64,000 nt of DNA from Arsenophonus sp. aPb (GCF_029873475.1 NZ_CP123499.1:806001-870000); one strand, 5' to 3'; shown: positions 44,201-53,113, counted from the first letter of the stretch. The notes: a model not told the origin generated them from the letters alone. Translations and numbers: made by a program.

Positions 44201-46711
44201 GCCGCTGATCTGACAGAAGCTAATTTAAGTAATGCTAAGTTGTTCGCCGCTGATCTGACAGAAGCTAATCTGACAAATGCTAAGTTGTTTGCTGCTGATT
44301 TGACAGAAGCTAACCTGACAAAGGCTATGTTATGCGCAGCTGTCCTGACAGAAGCTAACCTGACAAAGGCTAAATTATTAACCGCTAATTTGATAGATGC
44401 CGATTTAACAAAGACTAACTTATTCGCCGCTAATCTAACCAGCAGCAACCTTACTAATGCGAACTTAACAGCAGCGGATCTGACAGAGGCTGAATTATCA
44501 AATGCTAGCTTCTTAGACGCTAATCTGACAGAAGTTAATCTAACAAAAGCTAACTGCTTAGAGGCAAATCTGACAGGTGCTAACCTGACAAAATCTAACT
44601 GCGTAGAAGCTAATCTGATAAAAGCCAATTTAACAAAGACTAATTTATTCGCCGCAAATCTTACCAAAAGCAGCCTTATTAATGCTGATTTATCAGCAGC
44701 TAATTTAAGTAATAGCAAATTGATTGATGTTAACTTAAGTGGGGCTAAGCTTTATGATGCCAAAATGCTTTATGCCAATATGCACGGAGCTAATCTGTCA
44801 AGTGCTGACCTGACAAAAGTGCATTTAACCCATGCCAATTTAGTCAATAGCAATTTCAGTAATGCTAACTTATCAGCAGCGGATCTGACAGAGGCTGAAC
44901 TATCAAATGCTAACTTCTTAAAAGCTAATCTGACAGAAGTAAACCTGACAAAAGCTAACTGCTTAGACGCTAATCTGGTGGGTGCTAACTTGACAAACGT
45001 TAACGGCTTAGAGGCTGATCTGACAATGGCTGATTTAACAGGCGCTAATCTTACCAATAGCAACTTCACTAATACTAGTTTAGAGGACGCTAATCTAACC
45101 GATGCCAATCTGACAAAAATTAATTTAACTGAAGCTGAACTTATCGATACCAACTTGGCAAATGCTAATTTGCAATTAGCTAATCTAACAGATAGCTACT
45201 TGATAAATGTCAACCTGACCAATGCTAACTTAGCAGGAGTTGATTTTAGTGGTGCTTTTTTGCGTAGAATTAATTTTAGGGGGGCTAATCTAGGTGATGC
45301 TAATCTGGAAGGAGTAAATATTATATCTGTTGATTTTTCTGGTGCGCTCTTAAACAATACACTTTCACTGAATCCATCTGTTGAATGGAGTGACGCTAAC
45401 TTGGATTTGATACTTAATCATTTTGCTCATGAAGAAGGTAGTTTTTTAACTAGTATTAAGAGCATAGATGATAGATATGGTGAATTAAAAACTAAATTGG
45501 CGCTGCAACTTATTCATTCCCTTAACCGTACTGACATTAATCTTGCCCAGGTCAGGCTACCACTGATAGAAGTGTTAGGGCAGCCCCCTTTTATAAAAAA
45601 TCGAGAAATTAGCAATTTTATTAATAAACTGATAGAGAATTATTTAATAGACTCTTCCTTAGAACTACTCAATAACTTGGAGTCTCATCCTAAACTCATT
45701 AAGCCCTTTTTCAATTATTTCGACCAACATCCACATTTACTAGCCTCAGCACACGCTAATAGCGCTTTTATGCAAACCATATTAGCGGCCAGAATGCCAG
45801 GCATAAACGTGATAGAGATTTCGGCTGTGAATAAACTGTATGAAAAATATTTAAGACTACCTGAAATTCAGCAACAACTACAATACGGACAAATTAAAGA
45901 CATTTTTGGTGATTATAAAGGCAATGCAGACTGGGCAGATAAATATGCAACAAATTATCTGTTATTATCGCCAACAAAACCAGGCAGAGTATTAGTAGTT
46001 TCTGAATATATTTTTACTCATATGCTGCACACTGATTTGGACACACCATGGGATAACATTGTTCTTTTTCAGGATGGCAACTGTTTGAGTCCGGCTGAAT
46101 ACAATCTGAGCCAATGTTATAAACAAGACTTTCCCCTTTTCGCCGCACCGTTTATTAATAGTGAAAATCAGATAACATTTAATCGATTAATTGATAGCTT
46201 CGATTTAAATCAAAAATATAAACACTATTTCCTTGAGGCGATAAAATCCAATTCCTATAGTACAAAACTCATAGCTGACACTCATCAACAGGCATTAATT
46301 AAAATTTTTTCTCGTCTACTTGATTTTCAACAGGGCTACAGTTTAAAAAAACAAAATTATGATCAGATTATCAACTTATACAATTTAACATCGAGTACGG
46401 ATAGAGAAAAAGCAGAGCATCTATTTGCATTATCTACCGTTTTTACTCGTTATTCATCCAGTGCTATTTTTGGCACCGAGTCAGATTCCCCACAAATACT
46501 CAGATATTATGCTTGCGCCTTAATGGAAAAAGCCCACAATCTGGATCATACACTGATTGGTCAAGATAAATTCAATGATTGGAAAGATAGATTATTAGGA
46601 ACAGGTAATGCTTTTACTTGTACGGCACTTTTGTCTGACATGATGATTGTGCATGCCAGAGAATACTGTAATGGGGTTTTCAAAAAAATCCAACCACCGG
46701 CATGGCGGTAA
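41252..46711 (+). CDS. Giant pentapeptide-repeat protein with SopA/NleL-like HECT-type E3 ligase C-terminus (copy B)
   Basis: 1819 residues from the ATG at 41252; a TTG at 41234 is upstream in frame but copy A starts at the equivalent MT. The N-terminal 900 residues match copy A throughout (KAEFNAIGSYRSYPMGKARR; RQKVDAFFLSLIPLYTCIT). The pentapeptide tract is residues about 903-1364, about 92 repeats or half that of copy A. The C-terminal 455 residues again resemble SopA/NleL, with NAFTCTALLS; the Cys codon at 46619-46621 is followed by exactly 29 residues ending QPPAWR. The copies differ at many positions and are both open, so both appear maintained. Ubiquitin ligase activity is inferred. 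Confidence 0.78.
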   Translation: MTTISSIFSSTASLSSNSDLSQHNKREAENILTEEQRLNDKETLNKQIKESEKLPLNALAEGEFTSSTGNSVEVTSKQFAYNLELLLRNSNHRINITLPASEIPFFNSVAYKEQNRLLCSLLTQEGYTINQQDDGMLSYRLVNHISDYLSRNENAQDEIATVAKLLLRPLGEYGAGEGEKISSSRHRAIIAQWLQHAVLNLPSDIWVLLQLESAITGNNTGKIENNLLFRHQYLKHRFFKQFNSTKELATLSSQARTYYQENVLSRVLPTFCLQFKDQNEQLRLENMRLEQPEWGYLHAGAMILRESGVELNRMRLDDIISTGILLETLIAGEKVTAEYAHYFKLPALIHYQLKTGYETDSTEINEQAMPSIYQNYFKELHQVSQNNPLLQFSNLLQNWKSRPELAKQQLKAHDVDEGWLNQYLYHNREVVFYNRLGETPLLPNIDKVFAEQNQQIAKFSEQTEKILLPLTFNSINQTEQNFIGQADIQLIKAEFNAIGSYRSYPMGKARRGMAAGGLITRLPDSIDLLKCTVNGEKRMYALTLEESLGCYKLYRVDEDKASILSLFGHDGRAYDDDYKLKTHPILTLKTTNDKPSILFDKLAKRHGERLYEKLQKEGYQQTTRQKVDAFFLSLIPLYTCITEAQKGNAGKAIEAGLLDIVGFFPFIGKSAQVGSRFSVAAGEAAINGLLTALRQATIAQALKEGGKQLIKFGLPHIMKSVPPKAYVGLGVEFIRSADPGFELLTSGGIKGLNSLRNAAIKVRKEINGLTPLLEAIEKQIKGLSNRPVRRFNTELAFRPDLAKEVQVVNIGQERGKDIWVQVHPITDTLFGRKYLKDAAGNLELAPVLIRERLYHLKTQGMGGKGASKAARNLSFQSDTFSTQLEKIPLKQVEKLLVNQQANTIIDLSRKDLSNMQLSHCFNQNIDSAFVNLNGANLTKSKLIKANLINIKLNDANLTEANLTNANLFAADLTAADLTIANLFAADLTEANLSNAKLFAADLTEANLTNAKLFAADLTEANLTKAMLCAAVLTEANLTKAKLLTANLIDADLTKTNLFAANLTSSNLTNANLTAADLTEAELSNASFLDANLTEVNLTKANCLEANLTGANLTKSNCVEANLIKANLTKTNLFAANLTKSSLINADLSAANLSNSKLIDVNLSGAKLYDAKMLYANMHGANLSSADLTKVHLTHANLVNSNFSNANLSAADLTEAELSNANFLKANLTEVNLTKANCLDANLVGANLTNVNGLEADLTMADLTGANLTNSNFTNTSLEDANLTDANLTKINLTEAELIDTNLANANLQLANLTDSYLINVNLTNANLAGVDFSGAFLRRINFRGANLGDANLEGVNIISVDFSGALLNNTLSLNPSVEWSDANLDLILNHFAHEEGSFLTSIKSIDDRYGELKTKLALQLIHSLNRTDINLAQVRLPLIEVLGQPPFIKNREISNFINKLIENYLIDSSLELLNNLESHPKLIKPFFNYFDQHPHLLASAHANSAFMQTILAARMPGINVIEISAVNKLYEKYLRLPEIQQQLQYGQIKDIFGDYKGNADWADKYATNYLLLSPTKPGRVLVVSEYIFTHMLHTDLDTPWDNIVLFQDGNCLSPAEYNLSQCYKQDFPLFAAPFINSENQITFNRLIDSFDLNQKYKHYFLEAIKSNSYSTKLIADTHQQALIKIFSRLLDFQQGYSLKKQNYDQIINLYNLTSSTDREKAEHLFALSTVFTRYSSSAIFGTESDSPQILRYYACALMEKAHNLDHTLIGQDKFNDWKDRLLGTGNAFTCTALLSDMMIVHAREYCNGVFKKIQPPAWR
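43960..45345 (+). repeat. Pentapeptide-repeat tract of copy B with recent internal duplications
   Basis: About 1.4 kb of 15-base units. At about 44145-44400 there is a near-identical 45-base (15-residue) tandem repeat, LFAADLTEANLTNAK and variants, repeated about five times. A block of about 135 bases starting at 44468 recurs at 44873, a shift of exactly 405 bases or 27 pentapeptides. These show recent growth by unequal exchange in register with the helix. Confidence 0.88.
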
Positions 46712-47199
46712 GGGTTCTGCTATATTAATTAAGTTGCTAAATACAATGGCACTATTGTAATTTATCACAGTGCTAATTAAACAGGCTGATATTTTTTCCT
46801 AATTGAAGTACTGATTACAGATACCTAATTGGAATCATCATTAGTTAATAATATTAGCCACTATATTTATTATTAAATATCTTTAATGTAGCCATAAGAA
46901 AATATACGCACTATCTTTATTTTATTCTATTAATAATGATTAATGTTTTTTATTAAGAATTAATTGAAAAATATAAATTAAATATACTATTAAAACAAAA
47001 TGGCTATTGATAATAACTAAATATAACCATCTGATAATCCGACTTTTAATAAACGCATTAATAATAATGTAAGTTATAAGTTTGGGTTAAAATAATTAAT
47101 TGAAGGTTTTATAATGTTATTTAAGGCTAAAATAATATGCTCTCCTATAATTACTTTTAATTTTTTATATTTTGTGGTGATAAATAGAGGAGAAATTTA
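46712..47199 (+). other. Intergenic region between giant gene B and RTX gene B
   Basis: 488 bases with no ORF. The first about 60 bases match the region after giant gene A, including a weakened form of its hairpin (46748-46773). The last about 60 bases match the RTX A promoter region (ATGCTCTCCTATAATTACTTTT, split here as two parts: ATGCTCTCC and TATAATTACTTTT). The middle is AT-rich and diverged. Confidence 0.6.
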
Positions 47200-48126
47200 A
47201 TGCAAAATAAACCAGAGAGTCAAAATACTACTTATAATATCATTAATGGTACAGATGATAGTGATATATTAACAGGTACAGCAAAAAATGATCAAATATA
47301 TGGTAATGCAGGAAGTGACCAAATATTAGGTTATGACGGTAATGATCGTATTTTTGGTGGTGCAGGGAATGATGTTATTTCAGGAGGTGAGGGGGATGAT
47401 TATCTAGAGAGTAACTCAGGCGATGATGTGGTAGTTGGTGATGCTGGGGCTGATAAGATAATTGGTGGTCCAGGGGCTGATAATTTATCCGGTGATGACG
47501 GGAATGATGATTTATCCGGAGGAGATGGGAATGATAATATAGCAGGTGGTGCAGGAGATGATAATATCGACGGTGGTGACGGAAGTGATAACCTTGCCGG
47601 AGGAGATGGAAACGATAATATTGTCGGTGGTAATGGAAATGATAACCTTTCCGGTGGTGATGGAAATGATAACCTTGCCGGAGGTAACGGAAATGACACC
47701 ATAAAAGGTGATAAAGGTGATGATAATTTATCTGGTGGATCTGGCAATGATATTCTATCTGGCGGCGAAGGCGATGATTTTATCATGGGGGGTTTCGGTG
47801 CTGATGAATTATCAGGTGGTAGTGGAGATGATATTTTTCTTTATCAATCAATCGTTGACTCTTTACCACAATCACCGGATAAAATAACTGATTTTGAGAG
47901 CGGTAGAGATAAAATAGATATTTCTATTTTTAGAAGAATTAGTAATCAAAATATTGAATTTAAAAAAGTAAATAGTTTTACGCATCATAAGAATGAGTTG
48001 TTATTTGCTTATAATCAAGAAGCTAATTTGACCAATCTAATGTTAGACAATGATGGTGATGGACAAGTGGATTTTAAAATTGAAATTATCGGTGAAGTCA
48101 AATTTGCCGAGGATATTTTAATTTAA
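47200..48126 (+). CDS. RTX-repeat protein with serralysin-type C-terminal domain, no catalytic domain (copy B)
   Basis: 308 residues, paralogous to the RTX protein at 39666 along its full length. It has some 18 RTX nonapeptides (GGDGNDNLAGGNGNDTIKGD is typical), then PDKITDFESGRDKIDISIFR, NELLFAYNQEANLTNLMLD and DGDGQVDFKIEIIGEVKF. It lacks any protease, lipase or adhesin domain. AGAGGAGAAA precedes the ATG. Calcium-dependent folding outside the cell and type I secretion are expected for this domain type. Its fixed pairing with the giant genes suggests a shared role, which is inference. Confidence 0.88.
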   Translation: MQNKPESQNTTYNIINGTDDSDILTGTAKNDQIYGNAGSDQILGYDGNDRIFGGAGNDVISGGEGDDYLESNSGDDVVVGDAGADKIIGGPGADNLSGDDGNDDLSGGDGNDNIAGGAGDDNIDGGDGSDNLAGGDGNDNIVGGNGNDNLSGGDGNDNLAGGNGNDTIKGDKGDDNLSGGSGNDILSGGEGDDFIMGGFGADELSGGSGDDIFLYQSIVDSLPQSPDKITDFESGRDKIDISIFRRISNQNIEFKKVNSFTHHKNELLFAYNQEANLTNLMLDNDGDGQVDFKIEIIGEVKFAEDILI

Positions 48127-48170
48127 ATGCTATAAAAAAATAAAATCTATTAATATTAAATGATAATAGA

Positions 48171-48194
48171 AACGACTCGAAACAGCTGGGTCGT
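48171..48194 (+). terminator. Conserved hairpin terminator after RTX gene B
   Basis: AACGACTCG/TGGGTCGTT hairpin followed by TTGCCG, the counterpart of the one after RTX gene A. It marks the right edge of the duplicated cassette. Confidence 0.7.
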
Positions 48195-49038
48195 TTGCCG
48201 AATTAAGTTGATAATAAAGTCAGACTAGAGTAAATAATGTAATCGGGATTATGCACTACTCTACTTCTATTTATTATTTCGTTAAATTTGACCATAATAA
48301 GCATGCCCTCATTGCTCTTTAGACTGGTTATATTAATGTGATATAACTAAAGTAGATTATTTTCCAGCAGATAGATATTTTATAATAAAAAAATTGTCTC
48401 TTATCAGACGTTAATTTATTTTTTAGTATAGTTATTTTTGCAACTAATATAAATTATATAAATGTATTTTTAATGTATATAAAAATTGTGAAATAGATTC
48501 TCTCATTTAATGTTTATAAAATGTTGTTCATCAGTTAAAAATAATTTATTTGGTTCCAATATTTTAGCTTTTGCCATCTATTCTTCTTCATGATTCATAA
48601 CTGTTTCGATAGTTGAAAAAAGATAAGCTATTACTTTTTTGTTTAGTACATAAGCTAATTTTTGTCCTAAAGAACTACTTCCTAACGTACTAAAACAAGA
48701 CCGTAACGCTATACCAGGGTGTGGTATTGCTAAGTCCTGCGGTTTCTCTTAATAGGAATCTTGCATATATTACATAAAGACAAAATTTCTCTATAGCATA
48801 AAACTATCAAGCGAGTAGATTCATTTAGGGTTTAGTTGTCTGAAAATTTTTCATTTGGCAACTTGATGTGGCGAAACTAGCTATAATAATAATTCAATTG
48901 ATATATATCAGTATTAAAATTAAAAATTAACACATAATAATATATTCAGTTTATCTATTTTTAATTTATTATTTAAACTGAAAAATTATTAAAACAAGCA
49001 ATATACATTATCCTTTTTTATTTTAACAAAAAATAAAT
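48195..49038. other. AT-rich region between cassette B and the EamA gene
   Basis: About 840 bases with no intact gene. The minus strand of 48513-48766 holds a decayed toxin fragment (annotated separately). From about 48800 to 49038 the sequence is AT-rich and probably provides the promoter of the downstream transporter. Confidence 0.6.
48513..48766 (-). pseudogene. Decayed fragment of the clan CD toxin family
   Basis: Translating the minus strand gives ALRSCFSTLGSSSLGQKLAY then VLNKKVIAYLFSTIET. This matches the Ser-Cys segment of the intact relatives: ELQSCFGPFGSIPIGQVIAH followed by KLNKKVIIHPFS in the 53822 protein, and the similar region of the 18901 protein. After an in-frame stop the frame continues MAKAKILEPNKLFLTDEQ, resembling the following PMSKIYEAGVYLSEDD segment of the 53822 protein. 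The fragment covers about 85 codons, lacks both ends and the His-Gly segment, and has a nonsense codon. It is a relic of a third family member, on the opposite strand. Confidence 0.75.
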
Positions 49039-49938
49039 ATGTTATTAAAAAATAAATTACTCCTCGGGGGAGGGTTAGCTGTCTCTGCTGGTTTTATGTG
49101 GGGAACGCTAGGTGTAATTACTGTTGAATTGATTAATTTAGGTTTAGACGCCTTTCAAATTAGTTTTATTAGAATGGGAGGCGCTTTTTTAATCTGTTTA
49201 TTAGTTGGCTTGTACAGGCAGCAGTTTACATTAATTAATTTACGCCAGTTTTTTTTTCTTATATTGGTTGGATTGATTTGTCAGGCACTAAGTAGCTATG
49301 CATTTTCCGAATCAGCCAGCAAGATTGGTGGAAATATTACCATTGCATTGATGTGTACAGGGCCAATCTTTACATTATTTTTAAACCGTATTCTGTTTGC
49401 TGAAGTCCTACAAATAAAAAGTGTGTTATCAGTCTTAGTTGCAATTTTAGGTTTGCTTTTTTTAGTTATCAGCAACGATATTTCTATGAACCATAAAAAT
49501 TTAGTCAACATTTGGATTGGCTTAATTTTTGGTATTATTTCTGGCTTTTGTTATGGTTTATTTCCTATCTTAGCTCGTTACTTAGAGAGTGTCTCCCCCT
49601 TTATTATTGTTAGTTATAGTTGTGGGTTTGCTGCACTTATATTACTTCCAGTTCAATCAAATTTAGTCATTAATCAACATCTCAGTTTAGACCTGATATT
49701 TTGGGGCGCGTTATTAATTTTTATACCGACGATAATTGCTGATCTATTTTATGTTAAAGCAATCCATCTCTCAGGAACATTAATCGCATCTTTATTTGCT
49801 TTAGTCGAAGTTCCTGCAGCAACTATTTTCGCTGTAATGATCCAATCAACCCACATCAACCTTATTCAAATATTAGGTATAGGTATTTTTTGCATAGGAC
49901 TTTCTGGATTGATTATTAATAAAAATTTAACAAATTAA
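49039..49938 (+). CDS. EamA/DMT-family transporter
   Basis: 299 residues with ten predicted membrane helices in two EamA repeats (GFMWGTLGVITVELINLGLD opens the first; GFCYGLFPILARYLES opens the second). EamA proteins usually export amino acids or small metabolites. The gene lies 12 bases before the decarboxylase gene, and an aminotransferase follows, so export of an amino-acid-derived product is plausible. No clear Shine-Dalgarno precedes the ATG. Confidence 0.9.
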   Translation: MLLKNKLLLGGGLAVSAGFMWGTLGVITVELINLGLDAFQISFIRMGGAFLICLLVGLYRQQFTLINLRQFFFLILVGLICQALSSYAFSESASKIGGNITIALMCTGPIFTLFLNRILFAEVLQIKSVLSVLVAILGLLFLVISNDISMNHKNLVNIWIGLIFGIISGFCYGLFPILARYLESVSPFIIVSYSCGFAALILLPVQSNLVINQHLSLDLIFWGALLIFIPTIIADLFYVKAIHLSGTLIASLFALVEVPAATIFAVMIQSTHINLIQILGIGIFCIGLSGLIINKNLTN

Positions 49939-49950
49939 AAAGGTGTTTTT

Positions 49951-51592
49951 ATGCCAAATTATTTTAACCAAGTAATATCCTTTTTTAATGAAATACATAA
50001 TCAAATATTAAAAGATGCTGAACTAAAGCAACAAAAATTACCAGAAATAAAAAGTTTCAAAAATAATTTAGGCGCAAAATTTCCAGTTACACCGTTTAAT
50101 TATATTAACGAACTAAAATCAATTCATGATAGCCCATGTTCAAAACAACAGTTAATAACTGAAGCCGCTAAATTTTTTGAAGGTTCAATCCAAGTTGGCT
50201 CAAAAAAATCTTTATTTAATATGATCCCTCAACCAAGCCCTGAAGCAACGGCAGCTGCTTGGGCGGCAACCTATTTTAATGTTAACAGTCTTATGGATGC
50301 ATTTGGTGGAAAAAGTCTGTTAGTTGAGCAACAAGTAAGCCGTACTATTGGTCGTTGGGTAGGTTGGCATGATGCGATGGGAATTTCATGTAGTGGTGGA
50401 AAAATAACAATTTTGTATGCACTTAAATCCGCTATCTCCAGACTTTGTCCTACTTCAATTCGTGATGGCTTACCGAATAATTTAGTTATCCTATGTAGTG
50501 AAGGGGCACACTATTGTGTCGAACATGTTGCCAGTATGATAGGAATAGGAGCAACTAACTGTTGGCGACTGAAATCTGACGATGAGGGAAAAACCACCGC
50601 TGGATCGTTAAAATTAGCATTAGAAACTGCATTAAATAAAGGTAAAAAAAATAGCTGCAATCATCTGTTGTGGCGGTACCACAATCAACTTTAATTGTGA
50701 AGATACTGTGACAATTAATACTGTTATTGATCAATTTATTGTTGAGAATAAACTTAATTATCGTCCTTACCTGCATTTAGATAGTGTTATTGGTTGGTTG
50801 TTTTTTTCGCTGATGAATCAATATGAAAATCAACTAACGACTAAAATTAACAATGATACGATTGCTAAAAAATTTCAGATAGTATTAAAAAGATTTCAAG
50901 CGCTAGATAAATTTGATTCTTTCGGCGTTGATTTTCATAAAAATGGTTTATGTCCTTATTCCAGTAGTTTTTTCATCAGTAAAGATTGTAGATTTATGGA
51001 TGAGCTAGGAGATGGAAGTTATCGCTATTCTAAGCAAGATTTTCAGTATGGGAATTTACGAGCCTATAGATATACGTTAGAAAATTCACGTTCTAGTCAT
51101 GGGATACTCTCAAGTTGGGTAAATCTTAAATCCAAAGGACGACTAGGGATGGGAGAATACCTTATTTCACTCTATCAAAGTCGTTTTAATCTAGAAAAAA
51201 AAATGCAAACAATCAGCCGGCTATCAATTCTAAATGGCAAAACATTAGGATGGGAAATAGTCTTTGATATCAATTTTTCTACCCATATTGTTAATATATT
51301 TGGTGACCAGCATAAAACAAAAACAAATTTTATAATTTATTGTTGGGAAATAAGCAACTTAGGCTATGACATTCCTTTTTTCAGTATTGTGCCAAATTAC
51401 CGGATTAATAACCAAAGAGATAGGGTTACTACAGGTTTTTTATTCTATCCGATGAAACTATTATCTGAAAAAGAATGGTTAGATATTCTTGGGCAACTAG
51501 AACTATTGATAAACAAATTTGAGCATAAATCACAAAAAGAGCAACAAAATATACCGCAAAAAACAACTAAGTTTGAGGCGCCAATTCGTTAA
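49951..51592 (+). pseudogene. PLP-dependent (group II) decarboxylase, frameshifted at an A8 tract
   Basis: The 5' frame (49951-50694) codes for the N-terminal 240 residues, including PSPEATAAAWAATYFNVNSL and DAMGISCSGGKITILYALKS. It stops soon after the run of eight A at 50644-50651. Removing one A gives a frame that reads GKKIAAIICCGGTTINFNCE and runs directly into the ORF at 50708-51592, with the PLP-lysine motif VDFHKNGLCPYSSSFF. The reconstructed protein is about 546 residues, normal for this family. It is either a pseudogene, a sequencing error, or a gene rescued by slippage on the A tract. Both halves are otherwise free of stops. The substrate amino acid is unknown. Confidence 0.85.
50644..50651 (+). 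other. A8 homopolymer at the decarboxylase frameshift
   Basis: Eight consecutive A residues follow GGT. A seven- or ten-A form restores one continuous decarboxylase frame. Such tracts are known sites of polymerase slippage in AT-rich symbiont genomes. Confidence 0.85.
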
Positions 51593-51698
51593 TTACTATA
51601 ATTGACTCAATTGAAAAAATAAAAAATGTTAAAAAATAGTTATTGTTAGCATAATTGATTTTTTAATCTTAATTTTATCTCTACATAGAAAACAAATT

Positions 51699-52913
51699 AT
51701 GATAATCCAAGAACAAGAAGAAGATATTTTTGTCTGTATCGAACAATGGTGTCGTGAATATCAAAATAAAGTCATTAAAAATCCAAAACAACTGCCATTG
51801 ATTGATTTATCTATAGGAAATCCTGATTTACCACCAAATGAAATATGGAAAAAAAAATTGTGTTCTGCCATTCAGCAGCAAAATATGCATGGTTATGCTG
51901 ATTTCAGACCTGAAATTAATCAAAAATTAAGAGCTAGCTTTAGTGATTATTTTAATCGTCGTTTTATTTCTGATGATCGATATACGATTGAGGCAGAAAA
52001 ACATGTAATTGACTTCGCTGGAAGCAAGGAAGGCATTTTTTTTAGTTTATTTTGCTTACTTTCGGCAGGTGATACGGTTTTGATGCCAGATCCTTCCTAT
52101 TCAGTTTATCATAGCTGTATCCAAAAAATTGGTGCTAAGGTTGAATTCTTTTCGTGCGATATAAAAGGGCAGCCAGATCTTAGTTCAATTACTGCCGCAC
52201 AACTATCAAAGGCACAATTGATGGTGTTATGTTCACCAAACAACCCAACGACAGATAGTATAGAAGAGAGCGTGCTAGATGAAATACTAGCATTTGCTGA
52301 ACAACATAAACTGACAATTATACTGGATCGCGCTTATGCCGAAATACAGTTTATAAACCCACCGCTCGTTAAAAATTTACCAGGCTCTCTTTTATCTCGA
52401 CCTAAAGCATTTGAGCGAGTGATTGAATTACATAGTTTAAGTAAATCTTGCAGTATCGCTGGATGGCGGGTTGGTTTCATCGTTGGGGCAGAATCAATTA
52501 TTAATAAACTTAAATCCATGCGCTTTAATACTAATTTTGGATTATTTTTGCCAATCCAAGCTGTTGTGACAGATATGTTGGATTCTTTGGAACAAATCGC
52601 GCAACAAAATAGCATTATTTATGAACAACGTATAAATTACTTCATAAATCAATTATCAGAAGCTGGATGGAATATTACAAAACCCAAAGGGACTTTTTTT
52701 ATTTGGACACCCTTACCGAAAACAATAAAAGCAATGTCTGATCGCATTTTTGTCAAAGAATTACTTAATGAAACGGGAGTGTTAATTTCGCCAGGCAGCG
52801 GTTTTGGTTCTGCAGGGTCAAATTATGTTAGAATTGCTTTAGTGCAAAATGAAGAAAAACTAAAAGAAGCGACAAGCCGAATAAAACGATGGCTTAATGA
52901 GATAGTGATATAA
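51699..52913 (+). CDS. Class I/II PLP-dependent aminotransferase
   Basis: 404 residues of the fold-type I aspartate-aminotransferase family. DLSIGNPDLPPNEIW opens the fold, SPNNPTTDS is the usual NP motif, the PLP Asp is in IILDRAYAEI, and the Schiff-base lysine is in LHSLSKSCSIAGWRVGF. The C-terminal substrate Arg lies in NYVRIALVQNEEKL. It resembles the alanine/LL-diaminopimelate-type branch, but the substrate is not certain. It is 106 bases after the decarboxylase and may be part of the same pathway with the EamA exporter. Confidence 0.92.
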   Translation: MIIQEQEEDIFVCIEQWCREYQNKVIKNPKQLPLIDLSIGNPDLPPNEIWKKKLCSAIQQQNMHGYADFRPEINQKLRASFSDYFNRRFISDDRYTIEAEKHVIDFAGSKEGIFFSLFCLLSAGDTVLMPDPSYSVYHSCIQKIGAKVEFFSCDIKGQPDLSSITAAQLSKAQLMVLCSPNNPTTDSIEESVLDEILAFAEQHKLTIILDRAYAEIQFINPPLVKNLPGSLLSRPKAFERVIELHSLSKSCSIAGWRVGFIVGAESIINKLKSMRFNTNFGLFLPIQAVVTDMLDSLEQIAQQNSIIYEQRINYFINQLSEAGWNITKPKGTFFIWTPLPKTIKAMSDRIFVKELLNETGVLISPGSGFGSAGSNYVRIALVQNEEKLKEATSRIKRWLNEIVI

Positions 52914-53017
52914 CTGGAATTATAAGCGTTGTAAAAATTTGGCAAGCTAGATTTAACAAATTTATGTGATATCGTTTTTATTTAGTCCATCCTAATTACT
53001 ATCGGTTTAATAAAATT

Positions 53018-53047
53018 TAAATTTACGGCAATTAATGCCGTAAATTT
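53018..53047. terminator. Long perfect inverted repeat after the aminotransferase gene
   Basis: AAATTTACGGCA and TGCCGTAAATTT form a 12-bp perfect stem around a 5-base loop, flanked by A/T on both sides. It is the likely terminator of the EamA-decarboxylase-aminotransferase group and could act in both directions. Confidence 0.75.
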
Positions 53048-53113
53048 AATGCTTGATAATCATTATTAAAACTAAGATTAACGCGATTATCATTTTCACA
53101 TACTCGTAACTAG

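Noticed and set aside
44017..45153. Long minus-strand open frames opposite the pentapeptide tract of copy B
   Set aside because: Same cause: the complement of the repeat lacks stops. No ribosome-binding sites or homology.
47400..47786. Minus-strand Pro/Ser-rich frame opposite the RTX repeats
   Set aside because: Low-complexity shadow of the Gly/Asp repeat in the RTX gene.
32276..48198. The two giant cassettes as an assembly duplication
   Set aside because: The copies differ at many bases, in repeat number and in flanking sequence, so they are real diverged paralogues.
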